Of a DNA stretch of 64,000 nt, positions 1-10,732 are shown in pieces. The notes under the pieces are model-generated. The model did not search any database. It worked only from the letters and a program-made list of their open reading frames with translations, and had not been told where the DNA came from. How positions within the stretch are numbered: position 1 is the first letter of the stretch; each line of letters begins with the position of its first letter. This stretch comes from Oxytricha trifallax (Eukaryota; Ciliophora; Spirotrichea; Sporadotrichida; Oxytrichidae). The stretch is taken from positions 1 to 64,000 of the forward strand of contig ARYC01001937.1 in assembly GCA_000711775.1 (NCBI GenBank). Direction: 5' to 3'. Position numbers and translations under genes: made by a program.

Positions 1-1118
1 GAGCTAAGATCTACTTCAAGCATGATAAAGTAGATGGTTGATATTAATGCACTACCTGCATGAAGTCTTATACTCACTCAGCTAAAGTAAAGAGACTTAT
101 GCAAAAGCATCATTTAAGCGAATTCCTGATTAAAGATGAGGAAACTTAAAGCTTGTACCTGCTAAAAGAAAAAATAACTCTCTTGAGTCACAAAAAGAAC
201 AGTAGGAGAGACTTAAGAGATAGAAGCGGTTGGAGTCAATGAACCAACCAGCAAATGGTATGTATATAGCATGCTTATAAGAGAGAGCAATGCATATACC
301 TGCATTAAATGCAGTCGACATAAGCAGCTGTATTGAAAACTATTTGAATATTGACGACCTAACAAGGTAAAACTTATAGTTGTTGATGAATTCGCTTACA
401 AGGTATATCCATTCAAGTATCTCATAAAGAACGAGCAATATTAAAATGAGTTTGCAAATGAATACATAGTACTGAGAGAGGCTTTGAAAAGATAATGCAA
501 GAACTTAGCTAAGCTCGACGGAGTTATACTTGGTCAAGGGTTTATTGCTTTGAGAATCAAGAAATTTGAAATGACTCTAAGAGAGTATCTCTACCACAAT
601 AGATATCCTGATGATTTGAATGAGATACTCACAGATATGACTAAGGGTGTGAAAGAGCTCCATGATCGAGGGAATGTTCATATTTAGATTTGAAGCCAGA
701 AAATGTAATGCTAAATCTCTGCCCTTTAGAAGTAGTAGTCATAGATTTCAACAGAGCAATAAGACAAGTGATAGTGACTTTAGCTAAGGTTTTAGGCAAT
801 CCAGGATACTTCCCTATAAGAGAGGAATGGACAAATGGCTCTGTATAATGGGATGTTTGGGCGGTAGCTGCAATTATCTTAGAGTGCGATATGGAAAGTA
901 TGTCATACTTTGGAACAAAACATGAGAAATAATCAATAAGTTTGGCTGCTAAACATATTAAGCAAGATGAAATATGCAATGAAATTAAGAAGATAGTTGA
1001 GATGGTCATCGTAAAAGCTCCAGCATATCCAAGATAATCATTAGATGATATACTAGAACAACTACAGACTGCTAAATTCAAGAGGTATCTCAAAGATAAG
1101 CAGATAAAATTTGTTTGA
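1..1118 (+). pseudogene. TBE 57-kDa zinc-finger/protein-kinase protein, 3' part, decayed (TBE-1)
   Basis: Partial copy of the TBE 57-kDa ORF, read with TAA/TAG as Gln. It begins inside the C2H2 region: the second finger shows CTTC followed by RLMQKHH, where TBE-3 has KHMQNHH, so one zinc-binding His is replaced by Leu. An in-frame TGA lies just before this finger (about 35-37), where TBE-3 has an Arg codon. The kinase part has a DLKPENVML catalytic loop with a damaged HRD (the codons around 680-695 are out of frame), a VIDFNRA motif where most kinases have DFG, GNPGYFP in the activation/P+1 segment, and WDVWAVAAIILECDM. It ends KQIKFV then TGA at 1116-1118. The DNA-binding plus kinase role is known for the family; this copy looks dead. 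Confidence 0.85.
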
Positions 1119-1257
1119 ATTAAGTACAGTAATACTCATTAAATATTCATTAAATTCATAAAAAACCTGCGTTTTCTCTACTAACCCCAATAAGACCCCA
1201 ACTATACCCTACAAATCAAAGCAATTATAAACCTCACTAAGGGGTTTCGGGGTTTTG
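1..1257 (+). mobile_element. TBE-1, right part of a TBE transposon (family A end)
   Basis: The window opens inside a TBE element and reaches its right terminal inverted repeat at about 1170-1257. This repeat (call it family A) contains CTACTAACCCCAATAAGACC, later CCTACAAATCAAAG, and ends in GGGGTTTCGGGGTTTTG. It is followed by AGT at 1258-1260, fitting the ANT target duplication known for TBE elements. Its zinc-finger/kinase gene lies on the plus strand next to this end, as in every complete copy here. The DNA after 1260 resumes in the middle of a second TBE transposase gene, so TBE-1 is nested in TBE-2. The left end lies outside the window. Confidence 0.9.
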
Positions 1258-1402
1258 AGTCAACCGCATAAAGATAATGATTGACTTTAATGTTCCATTT
1301 TATAAGAATAATTTAATTAATATATGTTATTAAATGCACAGGTCTTAAGAGCATAATATAAAGCTCAAACAAGCTGTTAGGCAGTATTCACCTTCATTAA
1401 GA

Positions 1403-1658
1403 ACCCTTTAGTCAATTAAGAATGAAGATTGGGGATTAAGAATAAAGAAATTAAAAATTTATTATTATTGGCGTAAAATATTAAAGTTATGGCTAATGAT
1501 TAAAACCTTGGCTGGAATAATTGTCTCTATAAAATAAACCAATCTAGGTGCACAAATTTATTTTAAGCCTAATTATAATTTATTTACGCCGATAATAATA
1601 TATTTTTAATTTCTTTATTCTTAATCCTCAATCTTCATTCTTAATAGACTAACGGGGT
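1403..1658. mobile_element. MITE with about 78-bp terminal inverted repeats, inside the TBE-2 transposase
   Basis: The left arm (from ACCCTTTAGTC at 1403, through GAATGAAGATTGGGG and TTATTATTATTGGCGTAAA near 1480) is repeated in reverse complement at about 1582-1658 (TTTACGCCGATAATAATA, TCTTTATTCTTAATCC, TTCTTAATAGACTAACGGG). The centre is about 100 bp of AT-rich DNA with no ORF. It splits the transposase between the first Asp region and the following ISRSWY-like region. I could not fix the target duplication with certainty because the flanking TTCAT/TTAAG bases are ambiguous. Confidence 0.8.
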
Positions 1659-2026
1659 TTTACCTTCATATCAAGGTCTTGGTATTAAAGATATAACAAC
1701 ATAGAAGTATATGATTAAAAGGTTAAGGTTTAAACTCATGCTATACTTGGTTGAATAAGCGAAGATAATGGCCTCGAGATTATGCTATTCACCCTCGTTA
1801 TATAAAGACTGAATAATATATTTGGTTCTTGCTATAACTCATAGACAAGTACGCTGACTAAGAGATTATTCTACTCGTTGATAACTTGTCAATTGATAAA
1901 AAAGTCTCAAGGAAGTGGTATTAAAGATTAAACATAACACCTATACTTAATGTTCCCTACAGTCCTCAGTTAAATGGAATAGAGTTAAAATGGGGGCAAT
2001 ATAAAGGTCATTATAAGAATTTTCGT

Positions 2027-2670
2027 GTAATGGCCTCTGGCGAGAGCAGATAAAGATTTTCTCAAAATTTTAAATTAATCTGAAAGTCAAAAAAACATTG
2101 AAATACCTTATTATAACCCAATAAATAAGTCTCTTACGGACCTTAATTATCTTTTCAAGATGTTTAAGGAACCTTTATCATAGTATTTATACTGTATTAA
2201 CTAGTAAAAGAAAAAAAGTTTTAAGAAAATTAATAGATTTGCAATATTTTATTTTTCTTTTATATTTGCATTTTTATCAATAACTACTCTGATCCCTTGC
2301 ATTGACAATTTTAATTTTAGTTTAATACATCACTAAATTAAAAATTTTATAAACACGATATTATAGAAATTATTAAAACTATTGTGAATCGAGAATGCAA
2401 GGGATCAGAGTAGTTATTGATAAAAATGCAAATATAAAAGAAAAATAAAATATTGCAAATCTATTAATTTTCTTAAAACCTTTTTTCTTTTACAAGTTAA
2501 TACATTATAAATACTATGATAAAAGTTCCTTAAACATCTTAAAAAGATAATTAAGGTCCGTAAGAGACTTATTTATTGGGTTATATTAAGGTATTTCAAT
2601 GTTTTAGTGACTTTCAGATTAATTAAAAATTTTGAGAAAATTTTTATCTGCTCCCGCCAGAGGCCATTAC
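2027..2670. mobile_element. Foldback element, about 277-bp inverted arms, inside the TBE-2 transposase
   Basis: The left arm, 2027-2303 (starts GTAATGGCCTCTGGCG, ends GATCCCTTGCATT), is the near-perfect reverse complement of the right arm, 2395-2670 (starts AATGCAAGGGATC, ends CGCCAGAGGCCATTAC). Only about 90 bp separate the arms. Differences between them are scattered single bases and small indels. The inverted symmetry continues for a few bases outside the ends (AGAATTTT against AAAAATTCT), so the exact termini and target duplication are uncertain. No ORF was found. The long arms recall foldback or Mutator-like non-autonomous elements, but nothing assigns the family. Confidence 0.85.
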
Positions 2671-2849
2671 CCAAAAATTCTACTCTATCACTTGATGCAC
2701 GACTTGAAGATAGATACTCTAGATTTTATTTAAAATGCTGCTCAGAGAGCCAGATATGAAAAACTAAAGTATACGCTTGAGAAGAGAGATTATGTGTATA
2801 TAAATAAGTTTTAGATTTAAGCGAATGAATAAGTCTTCATATTAAATTT

Positions 2850-3465
2850 TCAAGTAAAGGAATTTGGCATATCTTTCTTTTGGCCTATGTTTCTTCTCTT
2901 AGTTCCAGCTCCTGCATCTATGTTCATCTAGTCTGTCTTTTATAAATCTTTGAAGAGTCTCTTACTCAATTCATGCTTTACTTGAGAATTTCTAACTCTG
3001 TTTAATTTGCTGCGCTCTTTTATCAAATATATAGCAGAACAAGGATTTTCTATAAAGTTTGAAGACTAAGCTTACTTAAATGAATGAGTGCTTCTGCAGT
3101 TCTTATAGCCACGTATCACTTATTTTAATACCTTGCTTCTCTTTTTCTTCAGGAGAGATGCTATAGCATTTCTTGTGAGCTTCTTAAATTACTTCATTTA
3201 AGTAACTCAGGTTTAAGAGTTCCAAAGACACCAAAGAAGAAATTTTCTCTGGTAACTTATATGAGAGTTGTAACTTTGATGGTAGGTACAGAGCAACATC
3301 TGGATCACTCATAGCATCATCATACAGGTTTGCCACTGAGATTTTAGGGTAGTTTGGTATCTCAATCATCTTTATTTCATTGGTATTAAAAGCTTTTTTC
3401 TTTTCACTTAGTAAGGCTTTTAAGAATGATATTTCTGTTTATTCCTGGGTTGGCAAGAACAATCG
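2850..3465 (-). pseudogene. TBE 22-kDa protein, decayed (TBE-2)
   Basis: Convergent with the transposase. In the minus-strand reading it contains NEIKMIEIPNYPKIS, then NLYDDAMSDPDVALYLPSK, KLPEK, and after frameshifts EAHKKCYSISPEEKEK and the basic C-terminal region. These segments occur in the same order in the TBE-4, -5 and -6 copies. The function of the TBE 22-kDa ORF is unknown in the family; its conservation and position next to the transposase suggest an accessory transposition role (inference). Several frame changes separate the conserved blocks. The start is not clear, because no ATG precedes the block matching TKISFLKA. Confidence 0.75.
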
Positions 3466-3961
3466 AACAATGGTTAATTTATTAGTATTAGTTTATAGTA
3501 TACCTTGCCAAAACAAGTATTAGAGGTCCTCTTTACTTCGAAATTTTCCTATTAAATCTTTAGATTAAATTCTCTTCAAAGCGCCATTCATAGACTCCAT
3601 CTTGCTTCCAGTTTCTATAAATGTTTATGAAATTTAAAATTATGAATATCCATTCTAAACTTACTAAAATTTTACTTCAAAATAGGGAGATCCACTTGGA
3701 GGTCAACCTAAATCACATATATAGAAAAAAATGAAGAGGCTTTCTCCAAGTTTCAGAGTGTGACTTCCATTTTTTTCAAACTTTCTCCATTAAATTGCTC
3801 CTAATAATGTTTAATTATTTAGGATGTCCTCCAAATTAAGTTCAAACTTTATTAGGAGTAAAATTTTAAGATAAAAATAAATTAGGAGCATAGAGAGTAA
3901 CTATAAGGTAAATTAAAAATCTAGAGATCAAAATTAATTCTAGATATATTTAATATTAATC

Positions 3962-4401
3962 ATTATTTAATATGAGTGAGTGATACATATTTGCGAAAAA
4001 AAAACATTAGTTTTAGTTAGTTAGTTTAATTTTCATATATGTCTACCTTATATTCCTGGCCTTTCACTAAGAACCCTGTAGCATTATGCAGGGGTCTGGC
4101 ACTGTGAGTTGGTCAGTGACAGTGGTTCTGAATTTTATTTTTTGATTTTGTCAGTTATGATCTTGATTCCGAGGTTTGATTCAGTCTCGAGTTGCTCTGG
4201 TTCAGTGATGGATCTGTATCTGTTCTTGTCGAGTCTTTTCACTTAGTAGTCAAAGTACTGCATCTTTGGTGACAGTGTTTGTCTTGTGCAGGAGTAGCAC
4301 TAGCTTGTTCCAGGGTTGCAAGTCCCTCGCACTTTGTTACATCAGGACGGTATAGTGTAGTTGCTCCAAGGATTCCAAGTCACTGACTCATATTAAATAA
4401 T
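3962..4401. mobile_element. 440-bp island with 22-bp terminal inverted repeats in the TBE-2 spacer
   Basis: The ends ATTATTTAATATGAG.GAGTGA (3962) and TCACT.ACTCATATTAAATAAT (to 4401) are inverted repeats. The interior, about 4050-4380, is much less AT-rich than the TBE spacer around it and reads as coding on the minus strand. The spacers of TBE-4 and TBE-6 have nothing similar at this place, so this is a later insertion. Whether it is a small transposon carrying host sequence or an unrelated gene piece cannot be told from this window. Confidence 0.65.
4033..4380 (-). pseudogene. Unrecognised ORF inside the 440-bp island
   Basis: With TGA as the only stop, a frame opens at ATG 4263 (MQYFDYQVKRLDKNRY...) and runs 76 codons to TGA at 4033-4035, through SITEPEQLETES, NLGIKIITDKIKK and QCYRVLSERPGI. 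Upstream (4264-4380) a different frame reads DLESLEQLHYTVL, then RDLQPWNKLVLLLHKT, up to a TGA overlapping the ATG region. A one-frame shift near 4260 would fuse the two. The composition is amphipathic and rich in charged residues, unlike the translated AT-rich noise nearby. I recognise no domain. Confidence 0.5.
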
Positions 4402-4687
4402 TAAATTAGGAGCATATTAAATTTAAAAATTTTTGATAACTTTACCTCTAAATTAAGTTCAAACTTGATTTGGAGTATTTCCTAGAAAAACAAAACTTCG
4501 TTAAGAGCTTTTTAAATTGCTAAAATGTTAAATATACTGAGAAAATATGTCAACTTTAAGATTTTTATGGTGACTTAATTTACTTATCTCCCAGCAAAGA
4601 TTTTACCAGACTGTCTTATACTCTAGTATTATAATATAACTACTTTAAATTTATCAGTATTATAATAAATAATATCAGCAAACTAAA

Positions 4688-6498
4688 ATGAGCGCTAACT
4701 TTTTGAGAAGAGCGGCATTACTTGGATCAAGCCAATAAACATTATCATTCCAACAACCAAGAAAAGTAGAGACCAGAGACGCTTGTACTCAGTGGGAGCC
4801 TACTTATGGCAACTTTGACCAGTATAGCTTTGAGATTTAAATATAAATTAAGAAGGAGGTCATCATAGAAGCTGTGCAAATTAAGGAGGAGGAGGTTAAA
4901 AAACTTGCCAAAGAGTATTCAATATAACCAGCCTAAGTTGACTATTAATTTTAAAGAATGTAATAAAGTTTTCCTCTACAAGTCAACTTATAAGAGACAC
5001 TTGAGAGATATACACAATGATATGCCTAGGTTATATCTCAAGCATTAAAAGAAACATGGGAAGTATGTCTGTGAGTTCTGTGAGAAGCCATATTCTCATA
5101 CTAGAGACCTTAAAGTGCACTAAAGAAAAAGCACAATCAAAGTTTTGTCTTTATTCATGAACCTACAGGTAAAAGATTTTTATAAAAAAGAAGTTCAATA
5201 AATCCTTCCGAGTCTCTTAGGGTTGAGGTATAGAAGTAAGTCAAAAAGAAGAAAGCTGTCAAGAACCTCCCAGTCTCAGTGATCAATAAAATTATGGTAA
5301 AAATCGAAGTTATGAAGATTCATGTCTAGAAAGTTATTGACTTATAATCTTGTCTTTAAAGCGACCTCATTCTAGAGGATAAAATAGGGAAGAGAGTTAT
5401 TACAGATGACTAAAACGCTTAAAAAATTATCCTTTCAATGTCTTTCTTGCTGATGACAAATTAAAAATGGAATTATCTAATGAGTATTATGCTCTTTAAT
5501 AAGCAAAATTAAAAGAGTGCAGGCACATAATTCAGCTTGATGCCATTTTACTTGGAAAGAATTATGTAACATTTAGGCTTCCCCTCCTTGAAATGACTTA
5601 CAGAGAGTTCTTATCTGACAACAGATTCCAAAGGTAAATTGGCTAGATAGTACAACAGATAGTTGAGGGAATTATGATAAATAATTTGGAAAATAGATGA
5701 TTACAAATTTCGATCAATAATAAATGAAAAACAATAAGCCAATATACAAAGTGTAAATCTAAAAAAATTTTCATTGTATTTCCATGTTCCTTATAAGATA
5801 TCACAATTTGCATATTTAAATACTACTTCACCATTTTTTTAAGCTCCTCTGCGAAGTGTTTGTCTGTTCCCACCACTACACTTACAAGGTGCAACCCTGT
5901 AAAATTAAAAATTTAGATATTTTTTTTGTAACTTCATTATAATTGAGTGACACGGCATCTTCTGCTCGGACTTTTTATTATTTTCAATAATTTATAATTA
6001 ATTTCATTTTTAATTATCGAAATCTTATTTTAAATTGTAAATAGAAGAGCTTCACAAGCTCGGTTATGTTCATAGAGACTTAAAGCCAGAATATATAATG
6101 ATGGACTTTTAACCTCTAAGAGTCTATATTATTGATTTGAACAGGTCAAAGAGTGGAAGCCTCAGAGCTAGGAAATGTACGAGGCACCCTGGATATTTTC
6201 CCGGAAAAGAAGATTAGAGAGATCGGGATATAGCGTGGGATTAATGGGCATTTACAGCAATAATAATAAAAAATGACATGCCAAGGAACGATTACTTTAG
6301 CCTAAGATTGGAGAGAGATTCTAAGTAAAGAATCAAGCCATGTCTCGATAAAATAAAATCAATGGAAGAGACCTTGCATACTCTACAATAATCAATCAAA
6401 GTAATGAAAATGAAGAAACACTAGATAATTTAAAACTACAACTTAGAAAGATAAAATTCAGAGAACTGCCGCATGACTCTAAGCTTATGTTTGTGTGA
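4688..6498 (+). pseudogene. TBE 57-kDa zinc-finger/protein-kinase protein, interrupted (TBE-2)
   Basis: The ATG at 4688 (MSANFLRRAALLGSSQ) matches the start MSTNLIRKAALLGISQ of TBE-4. After frameshifts, C2H2 fingers follow: YRRHLRDIHND near 4990-5020, then YVCEFCEKPYSHTRDLKVH near 5060-5120. The kinase domain shows QIVEGI up to 5673, then a 370-bp insertion, then EELHKLGYVHRDLKPEYIMMD from about 6044 (HRD Asp present; Asn of KPEN replaced by Tyr), YIIDLNRSKS in place of DFG, and HPGYFPG. The end is SKLMFV then TGA at 6496-6498. The family protein is a putative DNA-binding kinase; this copy is inactivated by an insertion and frameshifts. Confidence 0.85.
5674..6043. mobile_element. Insertion of about 370 bp in the TBE-2 kinase gene
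   Basis: In other TBE copies the residues before and after are contiguous (...VEGIEELHKLGYVHRD...). Here GTTGAGGGAATT (to 5673) is separated from GAAGAGCTTCAC (from 6044) by AT-rich DNA. This DNA contains one less AT-rich stretch near 5835-5900 (CTCCTCTGCGAAGTG, CCCACCACTACACTTACAAG) and no clear inverted repeat. A stretch at about 5905-6040 resembles 30795-30955 in order and wording (AGATATNTTTTTTGTAACTT, then TTAATTTCATTT, then ATTGTAAAT), so the sequence may belong to a small dispersed repeat. Family unknown. Confidence 0.55.
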
Positions 6499-6662
6499 AA
6501 TATTTAAAAAACTCGCTTGTTATACTCACTTAAATTACTAATATTTAAACATTAAACCTCTATAAAACGCCTAATAAAACCCTATTATAGTATGCGTTAA
6601 TAGTCTACTTTTATAAATCAAAAATTCAATCAAACTACTGAAAGTGTTTTGGGGTTTTGATT

Positions 6663-8280
6663 GGATAGGAGGATTTGGGAAATCACATTTGTTGTAAGAG
6701 GCTCATAAGGAGTTGCTTATTTTAAAGAAATAGATTATACAAGCACGCAAGACATTGCTTTTTAAAGCCTCAGTGCCATACACACATCAGTTAAGTCAAA
6801 TGAAGGTTGGTAGAATAATTACAACTGCTTTAAAAAAGCCAAGAGGATTCTCTAAAAATATATTAATTTGCTCTTAAAAGATACCCTTTAAATTAAAAAG
6901 TTTTCAAAGATAACATTCAGGAACGTCGACAACTCAAGGAAGATTAAACAAACTAAAATGGACGATAGAATACTAAAGAAGAAATGGGTAAACCTCCATA
7001 ACAATGGTAATTAGACTTATGCGCAAATCCTTAGAAAAATAAAAATCAGTTCATACAAGTAGCCTAGTCTTATTTAGAGTAAAGACAACTTAAACCTTAA
7101 TGAAAGCAGATAATTATTAAATAAACTCCCTGGGGATTCTTCTTTCTAAAATGAATTATTTACTTAGCCGAGACTTCGTCCAAGTTCTAGTTAAACGATC
7201 ATTTTGAGAATCAAGGTGAAGAGCCAAAATAGGCGACAAGGGCACCTTACTGTATAACCTAGGATAGCTATTTGTACGATAAAGAAATTGCACTAATTAT
7301 CTAAGAGAGTAATTCATTGAGATAAAAAATCCAAGCTACTATAGAGACCCTTAAAAGTAATAACAAATGGACAGAACATCATGAACAGTTGCGTAATTAA
7401 TTAACCTCATTTTTCTTAAAGCTTCTAGATGATTGGCGAGAGTTAGTGAAATCTTAGAGCGCGACCTACTCCTCATTTAATTGGTGAAGCTCGAAGGTTT
7501 AATGATAAGGGCTAGTTTATTGATCTCTCTTCACTCTTCGATCCGAAATTTAGAATTCATTCCAAGGAAAGAATGCCTGGTAAAGCTACCAAACTTTACA
7601 GCAACAAAATAATAGCAGAAGAGTATGAGCAAAAAATATTTCATGCAGCAATGGGCCAATTTGATTTAACAACTGGAGAGCAACCTTGTGATAGTTGGGA
7701 AGGTAGTAAATATACGATTGTCCAAGCAGAAGAGTACAAGCTAGTGCCCATTCTCTGTCTTGAGAGAATTACGAAAAATACCTGTCGCACTTAAGAATTT
7801 GAGGGAAAAAAAATTATTAAAAGTTTAATCTCTACTTATCTTAACGGAATTAAGCTGCAATGGGCAGTAACATGAAAACTTGCTTCCTAACAGAAAGTCT
7901 TAGAGCAAATAAAACATCATTTATCATATGTCATGAAAGGAACAACAGAAAAGGCATTTACTTTAAGACAAGCTGTAGCTTGGTTAAAAACTTTGCCTCC
8001 TTTGTTTGAATAGCTCTTTATATAGGAAAGTAAGGGAATGGATCAAACATCTAGGATGGATATGGGAGAGCGATACAAGCCAGCTGCTTAATTCAAAGGC
8101 CTATGCTTTTATATTAGAGGATGAGAACAGCAGAGATGTAGTTTTTTTTTATAATAGTATAGCACTTAAATTCACATCTTTCAAACCCCGAAATCAACCT
8201 CAAATAACTGATATGACAATTTTAAACACTTCTCTGCCCTTAAGAGATCATTATTGGATGAGGATATTGTAGTGGTCCAC
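6663..8280 (+). pseudogene. Unrecognised decayed coding region downstream of TBE-2
   Basis: Composition rises in GC and several plus-strand frames look coding under the ciliate code. 6675-6900 reads HLLQEAHKELLILKK and KVGRIITTALKKPRG. From ATG 6959 a frame reads MDDRILKKKWVNLHNNGNQT, then YAQILRKIKISSYKQP, which could be a helix-turn-helix (inference). 7470-7870 reads LIGEARRFNDKGQFIDL, MPGKATKLYSNKIIAEEYE and WEGSKYTIVQAEEYKLVP, continuing to TGA near 7875. 7925-8275 reads LRQAVAWLKTLPPLFEQL in one frame and EWIKHLGWIWES, then FILEDENSRDVVFFYNS, in another. At least three frame changes are needed to join them, so it is a broken gene or one interrupted by small eliminated segments. No family recognised. 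Confidence 0.45.
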
Positions 8281-9026
8281 GAAGAGGTAATTCTAACTGA
8301 ATGATCACAGCCGCTTAATTTTATCATACTGAGCTTTTTTTTATCTTGCAGTTTCTTTGAGTTCTAATATTAATGATGATTTGCAACACTATAATTTGTT
8401 TTAAATTATAAATTTAATGCTTTAATATTGTAATAAAAGATTATTGGGGCACTCCTTCTATTTTGATTGCATTTATCTAGGAAGTAGTTTGGATGACTTT
8501 TTTTATAAATGGCTTGCTAATTCACACACTTCCCTGATTCTAAAAGCACTCTCTCTCACCTAACATTTAAGTTCCTAATAAAGATTTTATACTCATTGAC
8601 ACTATCTTCCTAGTTTTTTTTAAATATAAACTTCCAATTATAAATATTGCTGTTTTTATGCCTACTTTCTATTGATGACGAAACAAAAAAATCAGTTTGC
8701 ATAAAATAGTATCAAGCTTAGATTGATTTTTTACTAGTTAATTCTACGTGTTAAGGCATGACTCTTATTAGCATGTAAATAATGACAGTCTAAACTTTTT
8801 GAATATACTCAAGGCTCAAGTCGTTATAAATGATAATAAGGAAAAGACATTTTATTCCAATACATACAAAGTAAGCAACTTTTGGAAAATAAAAACACAG
8901 AAACTTCATAAATTAAATATTTTCTTATTAAAACTCTAACTTTGTTGCGGATGATTTTCTTTAATGGGTCATTAGCCGAAATATTTGCTCATGATGATTA
9001 GATTGCACATCTAAGCTCTTTCAGTT
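8281..9026. other. AT-rich spacer, no feature seen
   Basis: Low-complexity AT-rich DNA between the decayed plus-strand region and the 3' end of the minus-strand spliced gene. No inverted repeats, TBE sequence or convincing ORF were noticed. Confidence 0.5.
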
Positions 9027-9790
9027 TCAGGCTGTACCTGTTGCTCTTGGGATTTTAAGCGCTTCACTTTGCAGAAAGAAGTCCTTACAGTCGTTTCTCA
9101 TATGCTCTTCTTCGCCTTTGGTCTCTTCGCACTCGATACTAGTGCAGCGGAGCTTCAAATCGGACTTCAATAAAGATGTATCCCTGCTGTGGGAGGCTAT
9201 AATAATTTAAAGAACTCATTTCTAAACTTACAGTAAAATATCATGCACCGATTGACCGTTTCTGCGAACTCAAGGCGAAGCTATACATCCAAAGATCTAT
9301 TCTTTACTTGTCTCGTTAACTGCATTTGCCGAGCCAAGTTAATCATTTCTTGCAGCTGATCTGGAGTAGTATTTAAGATGTCATCTATCCATTACCTGTC
9401 TTTTTTCCAGTCTCATGGAGAAGACAAGTCGATTACAACTTATTCATGTTGCTGCGCATCATTTAGGAGATCAACTACTGTGAGGCCATCAAGCTATGGA
9501 ATAGCTGAAACTTTAATTAATTTCGTGAAATGTACTATTCAGATTATGCGAATGGTGAATTTATAAAAAGCTTACATTTTCTCACCTTTAAGAATTTCAC
9601 TTAAGAAATAGAGAGTGGTTTGATTGAGATTTGGCAAGTGAGCTTTGCAGTCTTGGGATCGGAAATATACAAATCCTTCTTGCTTTACAGTTTAGCTGTA
9701 ATTTCAGAAAATTCATTGGCTATAGGTTCATTTATGCTATTGTAAATTTATATAATTTTATGAGCCGGATATATTATTAATAATAGCTCA
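9027..9790 (-). CDS. Spliced gene of unknown function, 3' exons; 5' part lies beyond the inserted element
   Basis: A minus-strand gene whose exons join in one frame with TGA as the only stop. Exon 9586-9790 and up encodes EFSEITAKLQSKKDLYISDP and KLTCQISIKPLSISQVKFLK. Then: intron 9505-9585 (GTGAG...TTTCAG); exon 9396-9504 (MASQQLISQMMRSN, HETGKKT); intron 9361-9395 (GTAATG...CTCCAG, 35 bp); exon 9232-9360 (DQLQEMINLARQMQLTRQV, LEFAETVNRCMIFY); intron 9197-9231 (GTAAGT...TTATAG, 35 bp); last exon 9027-9196 (KSDLKLRCTSIECEE, KDFFLQSEALKIP, TGA). Exon phases (0, 1, 1) agree at all three splices. Coding continues towards 9917, where the 7.3-kb element interrupts, and open frames resume at 17254-17382 with a possible start ATG at 17382-17380. 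The exons above 9790 are not resolved. Family not recognised. Confidence 0.65.
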
Positions 9791-10732
9791 TGAATATCTT
9801 TTATTATTACAGATGCTATTAGTACAGTAATTTAAGTGAATTTGAGTATTTTTCTATAACTAAGCTATTCTCTTTAAAGAATTCCACAAGAATTGAGAGG
9901 AATTGTTTAAGAATACTTGTTCAGACCAAGAACCCCCCTACCCCCTTATTATATGAATTTTCAAAATCTAAATATTTATTTATTTGATTATTCTTTTAAT
10001 TGTCAAACATTAATTTTATTTATTATATAATAATTTATAGTTTTTTATAGAAATGCCTAGATCTAGAAAAAATTCTTTAGAAAATAGAAGAAATCTAATA
10101 AAAAGAGATTATTAGATGAGATTTTATAATCATTAAACAATCTATCAAATGATGAGTCAAATATGAATGAAAACTACTCACCAAAAAATATTAAACGGAG
10201 AAAACTAAATTCTAAAGATGAATAGAAGTCTATAAATATTTCATAATAAAGCAATACCTAAGATAAATTTGTTTAAATAAACACTTATTTAAATAAAATG
10301 ACGATATTTAAGATTTACCTGTAGATGATATTAGTATAAGTGATATTAGCTTATTACAATATTCAAATAATATTGACTCCTAAAATAATGAAAGCAATAA
10401 TTAAAACGAGAATCTTTAAGAAAAAATTGTTCACCAGCGATTGGTGATTCGCAGAGTAAACGGAGATGGAAACTGTCTCTTTAGAAGTGCTTTAATAGCA
10501 TTAAATTATCCAGAATATTAATATCATCTCCTTAGATAAATGATAGTAAATTATATAAGATTTATTAAATCTAAATACGAGTAATTAATACTTAGCTACG
10601 GATAATCATTTTAAGATTACTTAAATAGAATCAAAACCCCAGAACCTCTTAGTGAGATTTATAAGTGCTTTGATTTGTAGGGTATAGTTGGAGTCTTATT
10701 GGGGTTAGTAGAGAAATTAGGTCAAATTGAAA

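Larger units (their letters stand above)
1261..2828 (+). pseudogene. TBE DDE transposase (42-kDa type), fragmented (TBE-2)
   Basis: C-terminal two thirds of a Tc1/IS630-type TBE transposase. Coding sequence resumes right after TBE-1 with a stretch matching NRVKRVIDFNVPFY in other copies. The first catalytic region (HADEAVF in TBE-3) is damaged and followed by the MITE at 1403-1658. After it come the ISRSWY-like region, a VDNLSI segment near 1880-1900 (second Asp), and a SPQLNGIELKWGQY-like segment near 1950-2000 (the Glu). The foldback element at 2027-2670 then interrupts, and the gene resumes at LYHLMHDLK (about 2680). The expected end is VYKQVLDLSE then TGA at 2826-2828. Two insertions plus frameshifts mean no functional protein. 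Confidence 0.8.
1258..6659 (+). mobile_element. TBE-2, family B TBE transposon broken by several insertions
   Basis: Gene order is transposase (+), 22-kDa gene (-), zinc-finger/kinase gene (+), then the right inverted repeat at about 6545-6659. This repeat (family B) contains AACCTC...CCCTATTA...TCAATCAAACTACTGAAAG and ends GGGGTTTTG, followed by ATT at 6660-6662. The transposase sequence is already in mid-gene at 1261 because TBE-1 inserted there, so the left end of TBE-2 lies beyond the window. The element also holds a MITE (1403-1658), a foldback element (2027-2670), a 440-bp island with terminal repeats (3962-4401) and a 370-bp insertion in the kinase gene (about 5674-6043). It is therefore old. 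Confidence 0.85.

Noticed and set aside
641-1093. 150-codon minus-strand open frame
   Set aside because: It is the antisense of the TBE-1 kinase gene, whose plus-strand reading has HRD-region, GNPGYFP and other family motifs.
4033-4400. tRNA-like or snRNA-like gene in the GC-richer island
   Set aside because: No cloverleaf, A/B box or typical snRNA elements could be seen; protein coding explains the composition better.
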